Of a stretch of 64,000 nt of DNA, positions 38,749 through 50,844 are shown one piece after another. The notes under the pieces were generated by a model. The model did not search any database. It saw only the letters and a program-made list of their open reading frames with translations, and was not told where the DNA came from. Position numbers and translations under genes: made by a program. This DNA is from Liolophura sinensis (Eukaryota; Mollusca; Polyplacophora; Chitonida; Chitonidae). How positions within the stretch are numbered: position 1 is the stretch's first letter; the number at the start of each line of letters is the position of its first letter. The stretch is from assembly GCF_032854445.1 (NCBI RefSeq), contig NC_088300.1, positions 80,331,084 through 80,395,083 of the forward strand, given 5' to 3'.

Positions 38749-41700
38749 GTGAGGTTTCGAGGCTTAGAAAGCCATTCACAGGTGAGTTTACCATGGAGGT
38801 GTGGGATACCATTCACAGGTGAAGTTATGATGGAGTTTTGAGAAACCATTCACAGGTGAGGTTATAATGGAGGTTTGGGAAACTATTCACAGGTGAGGTT
38901 ATGATGGAGGTTTGGGAAACCATTCACAGGTGAGGTTATTATGGAGGTTTGGGAAACCATTTACAAGTGAGGTTATGATGGAGGTTTGGGAAATCGTTCA
39001 CGTGTGGTTATGGTGGAGATTTCGAAAACCATTCACAAGTGAGGTTATCGTGGAGGTTTGAGAAATCAGTCACATATAAGATTATGGCGGAGATTTGGGA
39101 AACCCCGTCACATGTGAGGTAATGGTGGAGGTTTGGAAAACCATTGACAGGAGAAGTTATCAAGGAGGTTTGGGAAACCATTCACAGATGTGATTATGAT
39201 AGAGGTTTGGGAAACCATTCACAGGTGAAGTTATCATGAAGGTTTGGGAAACCATTCACAGGTGTGATTATGATAGAGGTTTGGGAAACCATTCACAGGT
39301 GAAGTTATGGTGGAGGTTTGGAAAACCAGTCAGAGGTTATGATGGAGGTTTGGAACATCATTCACAAGTTAGGTCATAATGGAGGTTTGGGAAACCATTC
39401 ACATGTGATGTTATGATGGAGGTTTCTGAAACTATTCACTGGTGATGTTATGATAGATGTTTCTGAAACTATTCACTGGTGAGGTTATGATGGAGGTTTG
39501 GGAAACCATTCACAGGTGTGGTTATGATGGAGGTTTGGAAAACCATTCACAGGTGAGGTTATGATGGAGGTTTGGGAAACCATTCACAGGTGTGGTTACG
39601 ATGGAGGTCTGGGAAACCTTTCACAGGTGTGGTTATGATGGAGGTTTGGGAAACTATTCACAGTTGTGGTTACCATGGAGGTTTTGGAAACTATTTCACA
39701 AGTGAAGTTATAATGGAGGTTTGGGAAACCATTCACAGGTGCGATTATGATAGAAGTTTGAGAAATCATTCTCAAGTGAGGTTATCATGAAGGTTTGGGA
39801 AACCATTCTCAGGTCAGATGATTATTTTATATGGTACTGTTCACGGTGGGATTATTATGTATTGTAATCTTTTCATATGAATAGTTTTTATGTCCACTTT
39901 AGTGTGAGTATTTTACAGTTGGAGAATGAAAAATGGTACGGGGCAACGGAGCAGAAGGCGGACCGAAGAGAACACCGGGATGACTTCTCACCCTATCCTG
40001 TGAATGAGCAAGTCGCATGTTCATCATTTATAGATTGTAGGGTAAGCTTTCTTATGCTATTTTATTTCGTCAAATTCCAAACGCAGGTGTTAAACTTTTA
40101 GCACCATTATAATAATTTAATCATTATCTCATAAAAAAAACTCTTCTGATTGGTGGATATTTATACCACAATTTTAGGTTTGCACACATTATTCAGTTTT
40201 GCTCACGAGGTTGCAGCCTTGTTTCGGCCTACTTTTATAAAATATTCACGTTTCCTTATCGACTCATCTGCCAACTAACTGTTATATTACCTTCATTACT
40301 TACAGTGTAACGGACATGACGTCATAGCTCTTCTGAATACGTCAGTGAGAAAGTGTTACATCAGTAGACAGTTAGCCGAAAGGTTTGTAACTAACCTCTT
40401 CTAATCGCCAACAGAAAACATACATGTTGTTTCATTCCCCGCCTTCACCTTTATTGAAAGAATGAATGCTTAAATGAATGATTATGGCTCTCTTTTCTCT
40501 TTTACATAATTTAGTTTACCTTTCACAGATTGTTTCCCGAAACTTCAGAAAAACCACAATATCCAGATGTCCGACTCGATGTAAAACTCAATTTTAACGC
40601 AAAGATATTGGTAACTTGCGTGCATGTATCAGGTAGGGGTGTGTTTATGTCTGGTTTTGCTCTTAAATACAGTAACAAGTTTCACAGGAATATAAGTGAC
40701 ATGTACTAGCTATTTGGTTGATTTGATTGTTGGTTAACGTTACACTCACGTTTTTCTCACATTTTCGATGTTGGTCAGTTTTATGGGTTGAAGAAATTGG
40801 AATGTCCAGGGTAAACCAACGACCGTTGGCAACAAGTATGCTGGTTATATCAAAGGTTTAGACTGTATACAACTTCACGTATATACTCTTTGTATCAAAG
40901 GTTTACGCTGTATACAAAATCAGTTGTTTCTGATAAAAGATTTGTTCCTCAAATATCAGAAACTTAGACATGTTTTCGTCCACAGATGACATTCCAGATG
41001 TGATTCTCGGCAATGACTTTATGGTTAAACAAAAGGTAAGCTTTATTTATTCATTTGAAAATTAGTGATTGGTGTGAAGTAACAGAGGTTCCTCGTTATT
41101 TGCTGAGGGAATGAACCAGTTTCAGAAAAAATCTGCGAAAAATTGTGGTTCAGATATTTATTCAGGTCAATGCGATTTCCCCACTATTATGTTTTTGGCG
41201 TATCCTCAGGTCAATCCGATTTCCTCCATTTCAATGTTTTTGGCCTATCTTCAGGTCAACACAGTTTCCTCCATTCCAATGTTTTTGGAGTATCCTCAGG
41301 TCATTACAGTTTCCTCCATTACAATATTTTTGGCTTATCCTCAGGTCAATGCGATTTCCCCCATTACAATGTTTTTGGCGTATCCTCAGGTCAATACAGT
41401 TTCCTCCATTCCAATGTTTTCGGCGTACCTGAAGTAACAGTGAGATTTTCCAACAAATATTTACAGTTCAATATAATTTTTAAAATTGCAAATTTTCTGT
41501 AAAGTTATTTTTATTGTACAATATATTTTCATTGAAACATAAGCAAATACTTTAAAATATTCTGCATTATGCAATTTTAGTGTTTCATTAATCTTTCGTG
41601 ATTATATAGTCAATCTCTTTTGTATTCTTATAGTGCATAATAAATTATGAAGATAGGAATATACGAATCGACGGCTCTAAAGGAACTACAGTTGACTTAC

Positions 41701-41759
41701 TTCACGAGACTGCTATTCCCCTTCACTTCCGGTGTAGTGACCTGTCAGCGTCTATGTAA
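38650..41759 (+). CDS. NRIP2/NRIP3-like retropepsin-fold protein, catalytic Asp replaced (whole gene)
   Basis: Six exons join into 192 residues. Residues 1-33 are basic and helical (EQAAQRRLRRVQKSASRPGE), 34-66 charged, and about 67-192 look like a retropepsin-fold domain. The order is SSFIDCRCNGHDVIALLNTS (to residue 87), a second half with DVILGNDFM (139-147), then CIINYEDRNIRIDG. This matches vertebrate NRIP2/NRIP3, which have a Cys-x-Cys-x-Gly-x-Asp-Val-x-Ala-Leu-hydrophobic-Asp-Thr-Gly run and end in a CIIN strand. In vertebrates these proteins bind nuclear receptors or act in the nucleus; the role here is unknown. The Asp-Thr-Gly triad is Asn85-Thr-Ser, so protease activity is unlikely. 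The start ATG at 38,650 has a good context (AAAATGG), with an in-frame stop at 38,623. Other retropepsin relatives such as DDI1 are less similar by eye. Confidence 0.78.
38740..39820. repeat. 37-bp minisatellite spanning the exon 1 donor of the NRIP-like gene
   Basis: About 28 units of GAGGTTATGATGGAGGTTTG plus GGAAACCATTCACAGGT. ATTCACAG followed by GTGAGGTT is the exon 1 end and donor. Many units keep a usable GTGAGG/GTGAGT; others read GTGTGG, GTGAAG or GTGATG. Confidence 0.95.
39919..40041 (+). CDS. NRIP-like exon 2
   Basis: 41 codons, acceptor TATTTTACAG, donor GTAAGC, phase 0 at both ends. It encodes LENEKWYGATEQKADRREHR and ends ACSSFIDCR. Confidence 0.82.
40306..40382 (+). CDS. NRIP-like exon 3 (degenerate active-site loop)
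   Basis: Acceptor ATTACTTACAG, donor GTTTGT, leaving in phase 2. It encodes CNGHDVIALLNTSVRKCYIS then RQLAE. The Asn-Thr-Ser at 40,336-40,344 stands where active retropepsins have Asp-Thr/Ser-Gly. Confidence 0.85.
40529..40632 (+). CDS. NRIP-like exon 4
   Basis: Acceptor CTTTCACAG, donor GTAGGG, phase 2 in and 1 out. It encodes LFPETSEKPQYPDVRLDVKL then NFNAKILVTCVHVS, the strands joining the two halves of the fold. Confidence 0.83.
40986..41035 (+). CDS. NRIP-like exon 5 (DVILG motif)
   Basis: A 50-nt exon, acceptor TCGTCCACAG, donor GTAAGC, phase 1 in and 0 out. It encodes DDIPDVILGNDFMVKQK; hydrophobic-Ile-Leu-Gly followed by D-F is the conserved second motif of retropepsin-fold domains. 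Confidence 0.87.
41160..41437. repeat. 45-bp minisatellite in intron 5 of the NRIP-like gene
   Basis: Six units of TTTTTGGCGTATCCTCAGGT and CAATGCGATTTCCCCCATTACAATG, about 125 bases after the exon 5 donor. Confidence 0.94.
41634..41759 (+). CDS. NRIP-like exon 6, C-terminus and stop
   Basis: Acceptor TATTCTTATAG, phase 0. It encodes CIINYEDRNIRIDGSKGTTV and ends DLSASM before TAA at 41,757. CIIN is the same start as the last strand of NRIP3. No clear AATAAA was found in the next 500 bases. Confidence 0.85.
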   Translation, partial: CIINYEDRNIRIDGSKGTTVDLLHETAIPLHFRCSDLSASM

Positions 41760-42879
41760 CTAATGTGTGATGACCTATATATCAGCTGATGTTACTTTTC
41801 ACCTGACGTCATCACTTTGCGATCTCCGGCTACATTATGATGGACATAATAACCATGTACATAAGCACATATCATCTCTACAACAAGGAAATAAGCAGGA
41901 GCCCCTTAACAAAGCCGTACAGACTGATCCGCTATTGATGCACTAGACAGTATAGCCGGTTAGAATGAGAAGCCAGGTGAGATGGCATCTGCGATCGGCT
42001 AAACTTTTACAACAAAAACATAGACAGAATACTGGAATGGTGGGAAATATCGAACATAGTATATATTTTGACTGGTTTGTGTAAACAGACAAACACATTT
42101 CTATACTGGTAGTAAATAATAACTTTCACAGCATCGAAAATGTACAAAGTCTCGAAATTATGGATTGTCTTGACTTCCACGAAAGTGACACGATATACAG
42201 GATTTTACGTTTCCCAAACTGCAAATGTTCAAGCTAGGGAAACGAGTGTTGTGTCCGAATCCTGTTAAAGTGGCAATATTAGAGAAAAATATCGCTGTTC
42301 TGTAATGAAGTAAAAGTTTCTGTGTTAACCAAGAATGGTTGAAATCATTGCCTTTCCTGTAGGCAATTGTCGTGCAACCCCCTTTATCAATTTTAGGAAC
42401 TTTATAACCGATTTTGAATGATAACACATGCACAGACGAGGCTGATATTTTGTGTCATTCTGAAATAATAGCTATTCTTGGAATGGACTTGGCAAAGTAG
42501 TGTGTTTAGTACTCAATAATTGAAGCATTTTGTGAGTGACTTATCAATATAAATAGGACATTTTGGATTGGACATTTTTATATAGGTTATATACTAAATG
42601 TTCCAATCCCAAGTTTAAATATAACATGGTTTATATAAAAATTAGACTCAACTTAAAGATATTAAATACCTTTAAACTATTAACTGGATTCAATTTTTGG
42701 TATCCAATGGTACAGAGAATTTATATACCTGAACCATTGGTATATTGGTAACCATTAATCAAACCATTTGAGAGAGAATCGCGAATTACAAAAGTAACTG
42801 TTCCATCCGCAACAACTCATCTAGTCATCTTTATCCAGAAATTCCTATGATGTAAACTGATTTTCTTATGAAACAGGAG
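41760..42879. other. 3' flank of the NRIP-like gene
   Basis: AT-rich, no exon found. About 70 bases at 42,412-42,480 resemble 55,008-55,090. Confidence 0.5.
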
Positions 42880-43242
42880 TGAGTGAGTGAGTGCTTGGGG
42901 TTTAACGTCGTACTCAACAATTTTTCAGTCATATGACGACGAAGGAATCATTAGGGTGCATGTACGTGTAATGTGCCTCCTTGTTGCAGGACGGATTTCC
43001 ACCGCTCTTTTATTTAGTGCTGCTTCACTGAGACGACTTACCGAAGGCAAGTAAGCCGCCCCGCCCGAGCCATTATACTGATACGGGTCAACCAGCCGTT
43101 GCACTATCCCCTTCATGCTGAACGCCAAGCGAGGAAGTTACAACTTCCTCTTTTAAGGTCTTGGGTGTGACTCGATCAAGGATTGATCCTGGATCTACCG
43201 GTCCCGAAGCGGACGCTCTACCAACTGTGCTATCCGGGCCGG
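42880..43242 (-). mobile_element. SINE of the second family with 18-bp target-site duplication
   Basis: Close copy of 28,883-29,251. The minus-strand head carries GATAGCACAGTTGGTAGAGC (A box) and GGATCAATCC (B box). The duplication TTTCTTATGAAACAGGAG lies at 42,862-42,879 and 43,243-43,260. It is nearly intact, suggesting recent movement. Confidence 0.93.
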
Positions 43243-43260
43243 TTTCTTATGAAACAGGAG

Positions 43261-43527
43261 GACCACCGTGGCTCAGTTGGTTAGCACGCTAGCGCAGCGT
43301 AATGACCCATGAGCCTCTCATCAGTGCGGTCGCTGTGAGTTCAGTCCAGCTCATACTGGCTTCCTCTCCGGCCGTATGCGGGAAGGTCTGCCGCAACCTG
43401 AGGATGGTCGTGGGTTCCCCCCGAGTTGTGCCCGGTTTCCTCCCACCATAATGCTGGCCGCCGTCGTATTAGTGAAATATTCTTGAATACGGTGTAAAAC
43501 ACCAATCAAATAAATAAATCAAAAAAA
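43261..43527 (+). mobile_element. tRNA-derived SINE abutting the previous one
   Basis: Same family as 32,582-32,848, with GTGGCTCAGTTGGTTAGCAC and GTGAGTTCAGTCC at the head and CCAATCAAATAAATAAATC at the tail. TCTTATGAAA follows it at 43,528-43,537 and precedes it within the neighbour's duplication. Confidence 0.92.
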
Positions 43528-43754
43528 TCTTATGAAAGAATGTACGTAGAGCGTACAAGTGGCAGGTTTATACATTACCGTTACGTCACTAAGACGGGAC
43601 TGTACGAATACATTTTTGTGATTATTGTAACTATTTGAAGTTTTGGCGTCAGAATAGAAAATACCAAACCGTATTTTTTTCCAATACAGCCCAAGGTGTG
43701 CTGCACACTGGAGTGTCGCAGCGCGGTGGTTTGATTGTGGTAAAATGACGCAGT

Positions 43755-44085
43755 ACAGTCACAGATATGGTCCATGTGCTATCTTGTGTGTGCGTTGTAA
43801 ACTCTACTTGCACACTGCACTGTCGCTGTACACTCATAGACATGGTCCATGTGCTATCTTGTGTGTGCGTTGTAAACTCTACTTGCACACTGCACTGTCA
43901 CTACACAGGCATAGATATGCTACAAGTGCTATCTTGTGTGTGCGTTGTAAACTCTACTTACACACTGCACTGTCACTGTACAGTCATAGATATGGTCCAT
44001 GTGCTATCTTGTGTGTGCGTTGTAAACTCTACTTGCACACTGCACTGTCACTACACAGTCATAGATATGTACACATGTTATCTTG
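43755..44085. repeat. 75-bp minisatellite, about 4.5 copies
   Basis: Units with GTGCTATCTTGTGTGTGCGT and TGTAAACTCTACTTGCACAC; near-identical copies, open in two frames. Confidence 0.95.
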
Positions 44086-44700
44086 CGTGTTACACTATGA
44101 TCATTTGATAGACGCCCAGTCGTCTCATACGGTCGGAGAAATGCCAGAAGTGTTACCTGGTGAGTTTCGAGAGGAAGTGTCAGTAGCAGTGCTGAGCACA
44201 CAGAGCAGATAGCGATGTTGTACCGAGAAGCACCATGACTCTCTTGTCATACAGCCGCACGTAAATATTGCACGGTCATCATCTGACATGAATTATAGCT
44301 CCAGAAGGGCTTGGTTTATATACCTCCTGGGAAGGTGCAATAAATAGCCTGTCTTGTACCGTTCTGGCTCCTCTTTGCTGAGGCAGACAGAAGCAACAAA
44401 TGTTCTACGGAAGGTGTAGACGTGCTCTGTAGGTACGGTAGTTGTCGGTGTTAAATGAGAAGGTGTCATTCTGACTGTCGTGGACACCATATTTGCTCAC
44501 TTCTCATGTGCCTCGCTGTATTTACTTTGGGGCCAGGGAAAATGTCTGTTCTTTCTCGGAAAAGGATGGTGTTTAGTTACCCTGAAACAGTGAGGTGTGT
44601 CTTGCGCTAAACTCTCTAAACTTTCACCCCATAAGTCCCCGATTAGAATCCTAGATCATCTATACCGGTCCAAAGTGGTTGCAATCCCATGCATACAGTT
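44086..44700. other. Unassigned spacer
   Basis: No exon, repeat or element recognised. Confidence 0.5.
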
Positions 44701-45700
44701 TCCACATTATATTATCCTCAATAGTGAAAAACGTTCTCAGTCACTAAGCCGACGTTATCTTAACTGAAGAATAATAATCCTCAACGGAAAACCTTTCAAC
44801 CATTTAGCCAGCGTTAACCTCAACGGAGAACCCGTCTTAGTCACCAAGTCGACATTATCTTCAACGGAGAAACCGTTTTAGTCACCAAGCCGACATTATC
44901 CTCAACGGAGAAACCGTATTAGTCACCAACCGGACATTATTTTCAACGGAGAAACTTCTCATCTACTAAGCCGACATTATTCTCAAAGGAGAACTTCCTC
45001 AGCCTCTAAACCGACATTGCCCTCAAAGGAGAACCTTCTTAGCCACTAAGCCGACATAATCCTCAATGGAGAACGTTCTCATCTTCTATGCCGACATTAT
45101 TCTCAACGGAGAAACTTCTTATCTGTTAAGCCGACATTAGCCTCAAGGGACAATCCTTTCAGCCACTGAGCCCATATAAACCTCAACGGAGAAACTTCTT
45201 ATCTGTTAAGCCGACATTAGCCTCAAGGGACAATCCTTTCAGCCACTGAGCCCATATAAACCTCAACGGAGAAACTTCTCATCTGTTAAGCCGACATTAG
45301 CCTCAAGGGACAATCCTTTCAGCCACTGAGCCCATATAAACCTCAACGGAGAAACTTCTCATCTGTTAAGCCGACATTAGCCTCAAGGGACAATCCCTTC
45401 AGCCACTGAGCCTATATAAACCTCAACGGAGAAACTTCTCATCTGTTAAGCCGACATTAGCCTCAAGGGACAATCCTTTCAGCCACTGAGCCCATATAAA
45501 CCTCAGTGGAGAAACTTCTCATCTGTTAAGCCGACATTAGCCTCAAGGGACAATCCTTTCAGCCACTGAGCCCATATAAACCTCAGTGGAGAAACTTCTC
45601 ATCTGTTAAGCCGACATTAGCCTCAAGGGACAATCCCTTCATGGAAAACCTTCTCAGCCTTGAAACCAGTATTATCCTCAATTGAAAACCTTCTCTTCCA
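44701..45700. repeat. 40-bp minisatellite evolved into 80-bp dimers
   Basis: Diverged 40-bp monomers (CCTCAACGGAGAAACC..., AGCCGACATTAT) occupy 44,701-45,100. They are followed by about six near-identical 80-bp dimers that pair an AACGGAGAAACTTCTCATCT half with a CAAGGGACAATCCTTTCAGC half, then more monomers. Confidence 0.94.
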
Positions 45701-46340
45701 CCAACCCGACATCATCCTCCATGGAGAACGTCATTATCCTTTTTTGCCGATATTATCCTTCGTGGAGACTGCTCTCTACGAATGGAGAACTTTTTCAGCC
45801 ACCAAGCGGACATATCGTTTATAAGGATGTGCGGTATGAGGCGCTGTTGGTAGATTGTCAAGACGGTTCACCACTTTAACGGTTTAATTAACTGTCAAAC
45901 TCTACGGTCCCAGCCAATTATCAGCACTATATAAGCTGTGCAATACCCACAAAGTGTTATTTTTTTTAATGATGGTATTGTGTTCATGCAAATATGAGTC
46001 TATGGCGGTAACCATACTGCACTTCCGGTATGAATATTTTCCCGAAAAATGGCACGCCCTGTTTTAAACAATATTAAGTTCCTTGTATATTAAGTGGATA
46101 AAACTGAGGTTTAGTAGATATATTACGTATACACACAGTGGTGCAAATTCCCACATATCATCCAATGTGGGGGTAAAAGGCCGACACCTATCAAAGAGTA
46201 TACGTGGACTGGCAGGATATCCTCTACAAATACTATACCGGGCCTGCGGTATATCATCTATCCACAGGCTACCAATCCAGCTAAAAAGAATCATGTAAAC
46301 CAAATATAACATTTAAAAAGGAAATAAAGTATTCAATCAT
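45701..46340. other. Unassigned spacer
   Basis: Nothing recognised on either strand. Confidence 0.5.
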
Positions 46341-46752
46341 GGTAACAGCCCAACAAACGGATCGTTTACCAGTTATACCAAACATCAGACAAAGAGACAG
46401 CCCAGCCAACGAATCGTTTAACAGTTATACCGAACATCAGGCAGATAGACAGCCCAACCAACGGATCCTTTACCAGTTATACCAAACATCAGACAAAGAG
46501 ACAGCCCAACAAACGGATCGTTTACCAGTTATACCGAACATCAGACAAAGAGACAGCCCAACCAACGGATCGTTTACCAGTTATACCAAACATCAGACAA
46601 AGAGACAGCCCAGCCAACGGATCGTTTACCAGTTATACCAAACATTAGACAAAGAGACAGCCCAGCCAACGGATCCTTTACCAGTTATAACAAACATCAG
46701 ACAAAGAGACAACCCAACCAACGGATCGTTTACCAGTTATACCGAACAAAGA
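46341..46752. repeat. 52-bp minisatellite, about 8 copies
   Basis: Units of GGATCGTTTACCAGTTATAC and AAACATCAGACAAAGAGACAGCCCA. An open frame of 138 codons is a by-product. Confidence 0.94.
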
Positions 46753-47734
46753 TGAACTCGATCGGAGCTAATTATAACTGAAGTAACAAACCAAACAACT
46801 CATAAGTCATTAAAACAACAGTGTCAAACGGTCGAATAATTAAAAGCTACCAACATCTCAAAACAAAGGAATCAAGCTATTTAAAATAGTCTTCCAATAT
46901 TCTAACGCGACTGATACCATATCCAATAACCGGTTTGAGTTGATAAGTCGACCCTGGCCTCTGGTGGTTATGAATGCCTTGAGAGCTCAGCTTAGATCCA
47001 GACACAATTTGTAAACTCTGAGTTGTACTGGTAGCCTACTGGCCGTGTGTTCGCTCTATAGAGATGAGAGGGAGATGCGCTAAGCCTCTCCCCCAGGCCC
47101 CGCCACCCAGCACACATGTGGAGGTAGCATCCCGGGGGTAAATACAGAGAGCAGTTAATTAGGCCTGCAGGAATAGCTGGACTGTGACGTCTTACGGTGC
47201 CGACTCGCTCACTGGCGCTGGCTGCTCCTGTTTCATGTTAGAGCAGGTTAAGAGCTTGATGAGGCGTACATCTGGACCGGAAAACAACTCTTCTAAGGTA
47301 TCTACACGTAACCTCAATAAACTACATCAGGGAGGCGGCAGAGAGGGCTAAGATCGCTAGATACAGGAGTTAAAAAGTTAACAGAGACCTGGAACTGCGG
47401 ACAAAACACACGCCACTGCAGTTTTCTGAAAGACTTGAGATATAGGCTGACAATCCAGTTCCTGTAAAAGTTCTGTTCTTGAAATGGCTTGAATCGTTGT
47501 GAAGTCACTGGTAGACACGACGTAGCTGTAGAAACTAGTGAAAGCGGTGGGATGGTGCTGTAGAGATGCCGGAGTACAAAGTCCTAGGCTCTACCAGGTC
47601 CAAATCGCTTAAAATTCCTCTGTGATCTACACAGAGGATCAACAGGGAGTCTCACCGGAAACACTTCCAAGGAAAGTACACAGGAGTCATCAGTTAGGTA
47701 AGAATGTTAATTATTCTGTAACGTAACCTGCATG
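46753..47734. other. Unassigned, GC-richer stretch
   Basis: Around 47,000-47,250 the composition is richer in C and G than nearby. A consensus-like GTAAGA follows TCAGTTAG at 47,699, possibly the end of a non-coding first exon, but no frame supports it. Confidence 0.3.
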
Positions 47735-48240
47735 GCTATCACAGGTGGTGAGGTGACATTATGACTTGTTACCTGACAGATGGTGTGACATCACTTCTTC
47801 TATGTTATACTTACCCACATATCTGTAACATAGCCGAGCTATTATAGATGGTGAGGTGACATCATGACTTGTTACCTGACAGATGGCGTGACATCTTGCA
47901 TTCTATGTTATATTTACCTACCTGTCTGTAACATAGCCGAGCTATTACAGATGGTGAGGTGACATCATGACTTGTTACCTGACTGATGGCGTGACATCTC
48001 GCCTTCTATGTTATATTTACCTACATGTCTGTAACATAGCCGAGCTATTACAGATGGTGAGGTGACATCATGACTTGTTACCTGACTGATGGCGTGACAT
48101 CTCGCCTTCTATGTTATATTTACCTACATATCTGTAACATAGCCGAGCTATTACAGATGCTGAGGTGACATCATGACTTGTTACCTGACAGATGGCGTGA
48201 CGTCTTCTATGTTATACTTTATCTACATATCTGTGACATA
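47735..48240. repeat. 103-bp minisatellite, about 5 copies
   Basis: TGTTACCTGACAGATGGCGT recurs at 47,767, 47,870 and onward with period 103; TAACATAGCCGAGCTATTA is inside each unit. Confidence 0.94.
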
Positions 48241-50840
48241 ACCTGGATAACAAATATGGTGCGGATACTCGACCATTATGACTTGTTACCTAACGGTTCA
48301 TTTGTCCATTTCTCTTCAATTTGCCATATTGATTCATGCGTTCAAACAGACATTCTTATACCAGCCGTCAACCAGTATGGACGTTACAGGTCGATAATCA
48401 CGAGGTAAATTCCAAAACGACGTCTAACACAAACCACCAAAGAACTAAGAAAGTATATCAAGTACAAATTTAGGACGGAATCATACAAAGAGAAACAGCC
48501 AACAATTTTCGGTTATGTTGGAAAGACACAAGGTGTGCACCAGGCGAATGAGTGAAATCAGTATTCAAACCGTGTGCCATGCTAGTATATAAGCTGTCGA
48601 TAACCAGATATGTATCTCATTTGCGCTTTGATTGCAACTGTTCAAATACCCAGTGTGGCGATCTAATTCAACAAGATAAAGAGACATTACCCTCTAACCC
48701 CGGGTTAAGCGGTATTAGACACAACCATGAAGTAGAATGCCAGAGATTCTGGACTCTGTCCATATTTACTCACAGGACAATTATACGCTTTGTAAGACTT
48801 AAGAAACTTGGAGTGAAGGCATTTGATGGAATAACACTGACACACTAGTTTTACAGTAATAACCTGATGGCTGCGATAACATCTTTGTCCACTTCTGACA
48901 GGTCTCGTGTTAAACTTTTGCCATCGACTCTTATAATAGCTGTTCTTGTGTAGTCTGCATCTGTCAGAGAGATATGAAGTGTTCTCTCAGTCACGTGACC
49001 AATCTTCCTATCACAATGCTCATGTGATACTCATTGGTCAGAACTTTAGGATTTGGCATTGAACATTTCAACATTTCAACTGGCACGGTTGTTAGGTTGT
49101 CTTTTTGTATGATGAACGGCAACTGGCAAACTTGGTTTGTTCCTCAATGGAAAAGATAGGCACAGTAGTCACTAATGAACGTAGGTTGTTTGTGACAAGG
49201 TATTGAACCTAACTATATTCCATGTGTAGCCAACTGATGCTAGATCTAACAAGCTTAGGTCGATCCTAAAGTAAAGTTAGATCTAAATGACAACCATGTC
49301 GTCTGAAACTTATTGCTCATAGAGGAATTTACAAAATCAGGCCCACTAACATGGGTTGTCATGGCAACGTGTATGGATACCATCATCCAGCTAAGCAGAC
49401 TTTGCACATGGCGAACATCGCTCTAATGCGGTTGTAGTGGAATTCTGGAGAAATTCGGGCATGAACTCAAAGTTAACCTTACTTTAAAGACATCTGTGGA
49501 CAAAAGCCCCATCGGAACCCCTCAAGCAGGCTTTGTTAATGCACTTCTCTTGTTGACGGGCAGTGATGAGCTCATGGGGTTTATAAAGGATCAGATTTCT
49601 GTACATAGGGTGGCACTGGTATGCATGCGAGCACTTGTAAACCTAAATTAAGAGACTGGATGAGAACCGTATCTCTGGATTAAACCTGGGGATTATACTC
49701 CATGATTGTAAGTGGGGTTAGTATTTGTAACTGCTTTATAACTGATCGTTTTAACTAGTGTGAGAACTATTAATTTTTATAACTATGTGACTGTATCTTT
49801 ATACTTAGTGTTTATAACTATTGATTATTACATAGAATTATAACTGTAGCCTATAACATATGTGAGGACATATGTGAAATACCCTCAAATTGGCGTTGAG
49901 CCCAAATCATTCATTCATTCATTCTAATAACCAGATTATATGTATTGATTAAAACTAACGATGATAACCAGTAGTGTGTAGTATCTCGAATGGCCAGACA
50001 ATTGACACCGGAGCTGGTAAGCGTATAGTACCCTGTGATCCTTTGGAAAACTGTCTCGCATCATCCGGCTTCGTGTGTCAGATTGATCAGTACAGGTCAT
50101 CACAGATGATCGATCCATCGATTTGCCTTTTAAATAACTTGAATAAGAGCTATGAGAAACAGAAACTTGAGCAGTGTAAGAATTGGCCTGAGGATAATAG
50201 ATTTACATGTATATACCTGAGCAGTGTATGAAATGGCCTTCGGATAATAGATCTACCTTTAGTCTTTAGTGGAGGATATATACGAATTCTCACGATGGTC
50301 TTTTCATATGAAATATTGTTTTGGTCTGGTCGTATATACATCCAGTTGATACACAAAATTATGATTGCAACTGTGAAACGGAACTGAAGCAAGACAGTAC
50401 AGATGTACATCCCGTTAGCTTTGATTTTGACTTAGAAATCATAGTTAGTCAAGTAATGTAGTGATCGAATGTCGATAGACTTCATTCTTCATGGCTCACT
50501 AGCTACGTGTACCCATTTGACAGCTATCTTACCGTCGTCGTTGCTCTCGCTGTACTCTGAATGCTGTAGCTTTTGCATTACACAGGTATTACACTGGTGT
50601 GCTAAGATTCCTCGAACCCTGGGCCCATTGTAGTGTTTTCAGGTTATTGTTTTATTACATGTTATATTACCTGTGTTGAAGTATAAGGGCATTTATTTAT
50701 GGTACATGGAACTCTTTTCCTGTAAAAAAAATCAAAGAGAACTGCTTGTGGTTTTCATAGCTCTGCCTTGTTTGTTTCTCGTCGGAAAATTCGAAACTTG
50801 GTGGCGAAGGGATTCAGCTCCTCAAAGTCTTATATTAACC
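48241..50840. other. Unassigned 2.6 kb
   Basis: No gene recognised; the longest frame (98 codons, 48,552) matches nothing I know. 49,880-49,925 ends in (ATTC)n after GGCGTTGAGCCCAAATC and may be the tail of an old SINE. A short direct repeat (GAGCAGTGTA...GGATAATAGAT) is at 50,171 and 50,219. Confidence 0.45.
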
Positions 50841-50844
50841 GCTA

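Noticed and set aside
48178-48848. Frames of 76 and 98 codons as a second retroelement fragment
   Set aside because: I could not match any reverse-transcriptase or endonuclease motif.
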